Position numbers and translations under genes: made by a program | Shown: positions 58,220 to 64,000 of the stretch, in pieces | How the letters are laid out: each line of letters opens with the position of its first letter | Numbering within the stretch: position 1 is the first letter of the stretch | The notes under the pieces: model-generated | Seen by the model: the letters and a program-made list of their open reading frames with translations, nothing else | What the model was told of the DNA's origin: nothing | The model's database searches: none | Assembly (NCBI GenBank): GCA_030765045.1 | Contig: CM060962.1 | Span: forward strand, 95,659,412 to 95,723,411 | DNA length: 64,000 nt | From: Tenodera sinensis | Taxonomy: Eukaryota; Arthropoda; Insecta; Mantodea; Mantidae | Reading direction: 5' to 3'

Positions 58220-59999
58220 CTCTTCATGATTTATGCCGCTGGGCGGTAGGTGATGGCATGCCGAAATGAATGAGTGCCATATTCGAAACGAGAGTACAAA
58301 TATCCTCAACCTTCAGTATATTTCCAGCGATGCACGATCCGTTATAAGCTGTTTCTTGTGGTTCAATGCAGTATCAACATTTCACTGTAAAAGACAAAAT
58401 CAAAACAGCGCTCATACCGCGAATTGCGCTTCTCTTTTGGGTTAGAAGTCGCCATTGCGCATGCACTGTAGCGAGAAGATGGCCATGTTTGTTGTAGTTG
58501 CGTTATTATATTACTGTATAAGAAAACGTACTACAAAGGCTCCAGCACAATTTACATAATGTATATTTTTAAATTATACTTTAAAATGTTACTTCAATAA
58601 ATAATAATGTATGAGATTTGTAGGTTAAGCTCATTGTGATAAAATGCAGTGTATATATCATTGGAATTCGTGAAAAGTCATGTAAAATACCTCTATACTG
58701 CATCTTACACATTTGCACAATGTATAACAATTATACATAATATACATAATTAATGCCAATATAACGACCATAAAACGAAACATTTTGAATAAAAAACATA
58801 TGTTTTATGTGTTTATTTATTTCTCCTTAATACTGGATGAAAGATCTTTGCTGAAAACATTAAATATAACGGCTTTCGTATGTTTTAAGTTTTAATTCCT
58901 TTAGGCTATATTTGTATTATCCACCACCTCCAAGTCCTTTGCTGGTGTTTAATAATTAATAGCTAATTAATTTCGTGCCCCCATCGCCCTAGCGGTTACC
59001 AAGGAACACGCTGGGAGATAACGGATAATGCTTCAAAGGGTTCCTCTGTATATTACAAAACAAAGGCAGTTCTGTAACGGTGTTTTAAAAGCAACATCTA
59101 CACACAGGAAGTGATGGATTGATGTAATGTGTGTTATACATTTATTAATCTCTACTTCCCTTCTGGAAAGAAAGTGTAGTCATCAAGCATTATTTATGCA
59201 TAGCGGTTAAAAATTAACATGTTCAAAAACTGTGATATACATATTTCACTAAGGAGCGTTGTACTTCTATTTATTGAACCCTTCAACTGATCATTAAAGA
59301 AATGGCCATGTTTTATTTTTTTTTTCCTTTCCTTTTTATTAACTTTATCTGAATATAGATGTGATTATACACTGTTCGTTAATCTTACGCATATGAGATT
59401 CCCTCCTCACCCCTCCTCCTCCAACATGCTCTTCTCCCCCTCCTCCGCTCCACCACCTCACCCTTCCTGCGTTAAGATTGGCAATACGGCACGCAGTGTT
59501 GAACAAACTGTCAAAGTTAACATACAAATGGCCAGCGGAATTCCGCTAAGATTGGCAACACGGTACGCAGTAGTAAATCAAAAATCAAAGGGCAAATAAT
59601 GCTTCATTTTCGCCAATGTGGCTCAGGGTAATTGAAGTGTTGTTCAATTTTATCATTTTCCGGTGGTCTTTCATACAAGTCGAAGGTAAATTAAAAACCA
59701 TCGCTCTCTGGACTGATGTAGATAAGACCAAAAGTGTGGCGTAACCACTTTAGTATTTCTGAAGTCAGGTCTTCATATTCCGAAACTAAACTGAACGGCA
59801 CGTCACCATGCGTGTGAAAGATGAAATCTACAACACTACACCTTGCTCAGGTCACTAAAGTTTACAGGATTTCGTATCTCTTGTTTGAAGTCGGTGACAG
59901 TAGTACCTGATCTGCGTCTAATCAAAAGTAGTGCTTTTTGTCTCAATTTCTTCTAAATTGTTGTTGTATGCCAGTTCAGATTTGTCTTCATATTGTTTT
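58220..59999. other. No gene seen; short duplicated motif
   Basis: taagattggcaatacggcac (59473) and taagattggcaacacggtac (59549) form a diverged direct repeat 76 bp apart. A similar string occurs near 61109. The rest is AT-rich and unassigned. Confidence 0.4.
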
Positions 60000-60000
60000 C

Positions 60001-60137
60001 TTTTTCTTTAACGAACTATACTCCTTGTATAACTTCCATTCCCAAAGACTTACAAGTCAATGATTTGTGTCAGTAGCCTGTAGAACGTAGCATATCCAGG
60101 ATGGATGACCAGTCCAATGTCTGGTATAGCGATGGGA
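60001..60137 (-). mobile_element. SINE family A2, 3' fragment
   Basis: cccaaagacttacaagtcaa, gtcagtagcctgt and ccagtccaatgtctgg correspond to the A2-specific 3' module at 10.55-10.72 kb and 42.4-42.5 kb. Confidence 0.7.
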
Positions 60138-61589
60138 AAAAAAGAAAAGGAAAAAAAAAAGACATTGGACAATAAGCGAACTTCCATAGGTACACATAGA
60201 CAACCTGGGCTTTGCATAAAGTACTTAAAATTGGGAGAAACAGAAATTGTTAATACACTTGCATATGTATATTATTTGTTAACAGAAAATGTTCTCCGTA
60301 GGCAGTTAACATTTCCATTCCATCTGGTATATTGTGAACACTTTCAGAGTCTGACGCTAATTGAGGTACAATTTTCCGCCATGCATGATATGTGTTTCTC
60401 TGTATACATTTATTTCAAGTAGGTAACTCCTAATTTAGAAGTCGACTCACACTATAGGTTGCTATATAGAATTTTTTAAAGCTTTTTCACGAGCATTTTC
60501 AGTTGCTTTTGTTTCGCCCTTGCGCTCATTTTTGACACTGCACGTTTTAGTCTCTATTTAGTTGATTGTGATCCCTATTGCAAAAAAAATATTACGAAAA
60601 CAAACAAATCAAAGAACCAATTTCTTTTCAAGTCCTAAAGCATTTTAAAATGCAGCTTTTTTTTCTATTTCACTGCCACGTTCTTCAGTCAGCAGACGTC
60701 GTTCACAATAGAGCGTGTAATTTATAAACATTATTTCTGAATGAGAACCATCGCTGATAGTTAATTTATTTCTGAAACACTGCAAAGAGAACCGAGTGTT
60801 AAAAACAGAGTAAATGATATTTGTCGAAGGCAGACAGGTACACGATTATAATATAAAACGTGTTGTCAAGTGGGGCATAGGATACAAACACAGCACCACT
60901 AGTCTGGAAGATAAGCTTACTCGACTACCTGCTTGTATTATGTATCTGGACCAAATGCTCTTATTCGGATTTGGGGAATTTGCCATTGTCGGGCTTAAAG
61001 GTTTCAATTAGTTAACAGAATTTACAATGGCCCAAGCATTAGTAGGCGCACTGCCAACGTGAGCAGAAAAAGCTAGTCTTGATTCAGTTTGACACAGCCG
61101 AATTGCGCAACTATTGGTAACATGGTATGCCATGCTAAGCAAGCTGTCAACGTGAGCAGATACTTCTCTTGGCTCTTCACTCCGGAATAACATTCTTCTG
61201 ATCTATGAACCGTGTTCAAGTCGTTTTGAATTCTAGAGCTCCATTTTGTATACCCTATAAGATCTTTGTTCATGCAAACAGCATTACACAACACAACAGA
61301 AACAAGTAAAGGTTTCACTAGGTAATACCAGCTGAATCATGTCTCATGACGGACAAATGCCTGCTTTATGTATCGCTATCAACTGTTAACGCACCAAACC
61401 TAATACATTACCGTCTAAGGGAATTTAACACGGTACTGTATTGTTCATTGCAAATAATGTATGTTTGTAAGAGTTACAATATTATGTAAAAACGATGCGT
61501 TACAATCGCCAGACTGTCTGTATAGTTACATAATACATTTTGTTGTCATTAGGGAGATGGAGGAAACCGAATCAATATCGCTTTATGCT
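60138..61589. other. No gene seen; short direct repeat
   Basis: gccaacgtgagcaga (61053) recurs as gtcaacgtgagcaga (61146). No coding signal. Confidence 0.4.
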
Positions 61590-61805
61590 GGCCTTGAAAT
61601 TGTGTACTCTTTGCATGGTATATCAAGTACTCAATAGCAGCGGCAATTTAAGTGAATAAAGGTGTCGAAAAATTCAAGCCAATAATAACGGAAAATCCGG
61701 AAATGGCTGATTCCACAAGAAAGGTCACTTGAAATAAACGTATGTTTCATAGAGTTCTACAGTTTTTTGCGCAGTGCGTCTTTTACCATATATCAGCGGT
61801 GCTCA
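61590..61805 (+). mobile_element. Repeat K, partial copy
   Basis: Collinear with the K 5' half: ggaaaatccggaaatggctg, then a cttgaaataa block and catagagttctacagtttt. Confidence 0.6.
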
Positions 61806-63340
61806 AGTACAGACAGGACAGGGGAAATTGAAATCTTCTTCTTTCACCCGCTGGGACAGAATAACGCATTTATCCGTGATAAATGAATTCCAGTGGCCGC
61901 ATTGAGGCGTCATTCTTACGTACAGGAAATCAAAGGCATACATATTCATATTCTACTCCTGATTTACCCACATGATGTTTTTGAAGATGATTTCTTTGGC
62001 ACGGTTTACGCTTCAAAAGATAAACAAGGTGATTGTGACTTATCTTGCAGCGATATTCACTTCGAATGTAGTTAATTTTTGAAGATGTTTGTTTGCAGAT
62101 ATAAGTGGACCCAAAGAGTGCCATTAAACTGGATGCAAACAAACGTAATCTCGAATGCTCAGTGAGGGGCAGACTCAAATAATTCTCACTCTTCTTTCTC
62201 AGAATAGTTTACGGTCGTGGAATTCTGCAATGCAATCAGTTTCAGTAGCTCGTGTGGAGCCTGACTACATGCAAATTTCAAAGGAGTGCAAACTAGCTGG
62301 ATTTTGGTTTCAAATGTTTATAGATCTTCAATTGTGAAGATAATGTGCCATACAGTTGCTTCAAAAGTTCGATGTATTGTTCCAGGAGAATAACGTTTAT
62401 CGCGAACAAGGAACGTAAGCAAGGAAGATGGTATACATCTGCAACTGCCAGTCTTACAAATCAGGTACTTGGCTTTATCGTCATCTCGAACACAAAAATA
62501 TTCTTCCTCCAATGCAATGTGGAACGCATACCCTTTTTCATTGACACTCTGTGTCATCCGCCACTGACTACTAGTCTCTCATTGTCTTGGTCAGTGATGG
62601 GGGAAAATAGCATGTGTAGCGGAGGGTTGAGAAATCCTCTTATACTGGGTGGAAGAGAACTTATTACATTCATTTTAATATGTGCTTAATAAAAGCTTTA
62701 GAATTAAAAAAAAAAAAAAAAAAGCCTAATGGCATTTTGTTCTTTGATCAGCCGATTTCGAAAAAATAAATTCTTTATTCCAAGTTGGAAGAGTAATTCC
62801 ACAAGAATGTACGAAGATAATAGTTTGTCACTTTTAAGATGCGTAGAGTAACTTATTTCTGACACAGCTTCGGTAGTAATTATGGGACATCACACAGGGT
62901 TTCCAAATAATTAATCAGTCAAAAGAATTAAAGGAATATTATTCCACGCAGCTTTTTCAGACGTGAAGTAACTCGACAACGATCCGATCAGTTTGCTCAG
63001 AGAATTGAACCAGCTTCCAGATGCAAACAGATCGGTCGCTTGCAGGGTGGAGTAATGTTTTAGGAGATAACGATCCTGATTGGCCTACACTCGCACAGTA
63101 AACATGGAAGTATACGGTATTGTATTTGTTTACGTTCACGAGAAACCACGCTGAGGTATTTGTTCATGTATTTACCTAATGGAAGTGACACCCACACAAT
63201 CTGCAGTGTTGCCAGCTTGTTTTCGACAAAACTAATATATCTCCGTAGAAAATGGTCGAGACAAAAGCGTAAGATACAAAATGTGCTCCAAATACTGAGA
63301 TCTATCACTTATTTAAGTTCATTTAATGACTTCCCTTCCA
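61806..63340. other. No gene seen; poly-A with AATAAA
   Basis: An AATAAA at 62689-62694 precedes a pure A run at 62707-62724, suggesting the 3' end of a retroposed transcript. No duplication or recognisable body was found. An 80-codon minus-strand frame (62318-62557) is open but unrecognised. Confidence 0.4.
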
Positions 63341-63344
63341 GCCT

Positions 63345-63800
63345 GTAAATTAAGGTTTACCGCGGAACAAAATTATACAAAGTTTGTTTTGAATATACGG
63401 AAGGTCTCACAGACTATTCCCAGAAAATGTCAGATACATATTTTATTTGCGATGTAAAGAGCTTTAATATCTGGCATTTTAATCAAAACTATAAGAACCA
63501 TGTTTGAGAAAAACATTTTTTCAAAATTATTCCAGTAAAAATCCGTTTAGGGTGAGGATAGTTTTGAATCTTTTCATGACGTATGTTGGGCGGATTCTGA
63601 TATTGGTATTGGTATTTCTCCGGCATTTCGTTTTTGAGTTACACCGTTCACGCACACGCACACTCGCGTGCGGTTCCTTTCTAGTTTTCTTTTCTTTTCC
63701 TTTTTTTTAGATTTGGCGGTTTCAAAACCTTTATTTCCCAGAAACCTTGATCTTTTTGATGAAATATAATACTTCCACTACCTTCTAGATACGTGGTAGG
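63345..63800 (+). mobile_element. Repeat K, copy at 63.3 kb
   Basis: K 3' half: atctggcattttaatcaaaa, tttttgagttacaccgttca, a short CACA/CGCA tract, a ggcggtttcaaaacc block and cttccactaccttctag. Confidence 0.7.
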
Positions 63801-63935
63801 AAAGGAAGGTCACGGCATAGTTAGGATTTGCTCGTAATTTTGAAGCTAACTTTATAACTTATTTTGGTAATAAAATGTTATAAAATTTCGGGGTCTATTC
63901 ATCGGTAACAGTTTTTACGTGTGTGCATTAGGTTG

Positions 63936-64000
63936 TTATAACCCGTGGCACAACAGGCCATCTGGGCCAAGGCCTGCCGTCCAACTTATGTTTCCGTCAC
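63936..64000 (-). mobile_element. Family I retroposon, cut by window end
   Basis: aacccgtggcacaacaggcc followed by ctgggccaaggcctgccg matches the insert at 57196-57277 in the same orientation. Confidence 0.65.

Noticed and set aside
62318..62689. Processed gene upstream of AATAAA and poly-A
   Set aside because: No recognisable protein on either strand and no target-site duplication; retained only as a note in the spacer entry.

Overview
Eukaryotic, almost certainly arthropod and most likely insect, intergenic DNA. It is AT-rich, carries many long microsatellites, and is packed with transposable elements. I found no host protein-coding gene, rRNA gene or functional tRNA gene. The insect call rests on a two-ORF non-LTR retrotransposon of insect I-group type with an RNase H domain, many tRNA-derived SINE families, mariner/Tc1-like transposase relics, a Helitron relic and Ty3/gypsy-type LTR pieces. 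A polyneopteran (cockroach, termite, stick insect or orthopteran) is plausible, but I cannot fix the taxon from sequence alone.

The one intact coding unit is a full-length non-LTR retrotransposon at 2304-8349 (plus strand). It has a 5' UTR, ORF1 (zinc-knuckle RNA-binding protein), ORF2 (endonuclease, reverse transcriptase, RNase H, C-terminal CCHC), a 3' hairpin and a poly-A tail. A perfect 12-bp target-site duplication (2292-2303 / 8350-8361) bounds it. Both ORFs are uninterrupted, so it is a young and possibly active copy.

The rest is a layered repeat landscape. I label families with letters for this window only. SINE families: A (eight copies, including a longer A2 form), B, C, D, E, F, G, H. 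I and J are represented only by very short 3'-end insertions. K is a roughly 0.9-kb interspersed repeat with at least six copies, all on the plus strand. L is an LTR family with four copies, and M is a cleanly bounded solo LTR. Many insertions have readable target-site duplications, which give exact borders. At 25.2-27.0 kb a D SINE sits in a C SINE that sits in a K repeat.

Decayed coding relics are: Tc1/mariner-like transposases (11.1-11.7 kb and 41.3-42.0 kb), a transposase-like helix-turn-helix (35.2 kb), non-LTR reverse transcriptase or endonuclease fragments (24.6, 31.6, 49.1-49.6 and 51.9-52.4 kb), a gypsy integrase C-terminus with polypurine tract and LTR start (45.1-45.5 kb), a pogo/Tigger-like region (56.5-57.4 kb) and a Helitron helicase (57.4-58.15 kb). 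DNA transposons without coding capacity include a TTAA-flanked TIR element (14.4-15.1 kb) and a TIR element at 37.0-38.05 kb.

No unknown biochemical system is evident. The most informative unexplained patterns are a 3'-terminal CGTTAA motif shared by four otherwise different SINE families, tiny (34-114 bp) retro-insertions with target-site duplications that seed microsatellites, and repeat K acting as a recurrent nursery for microsatellites.
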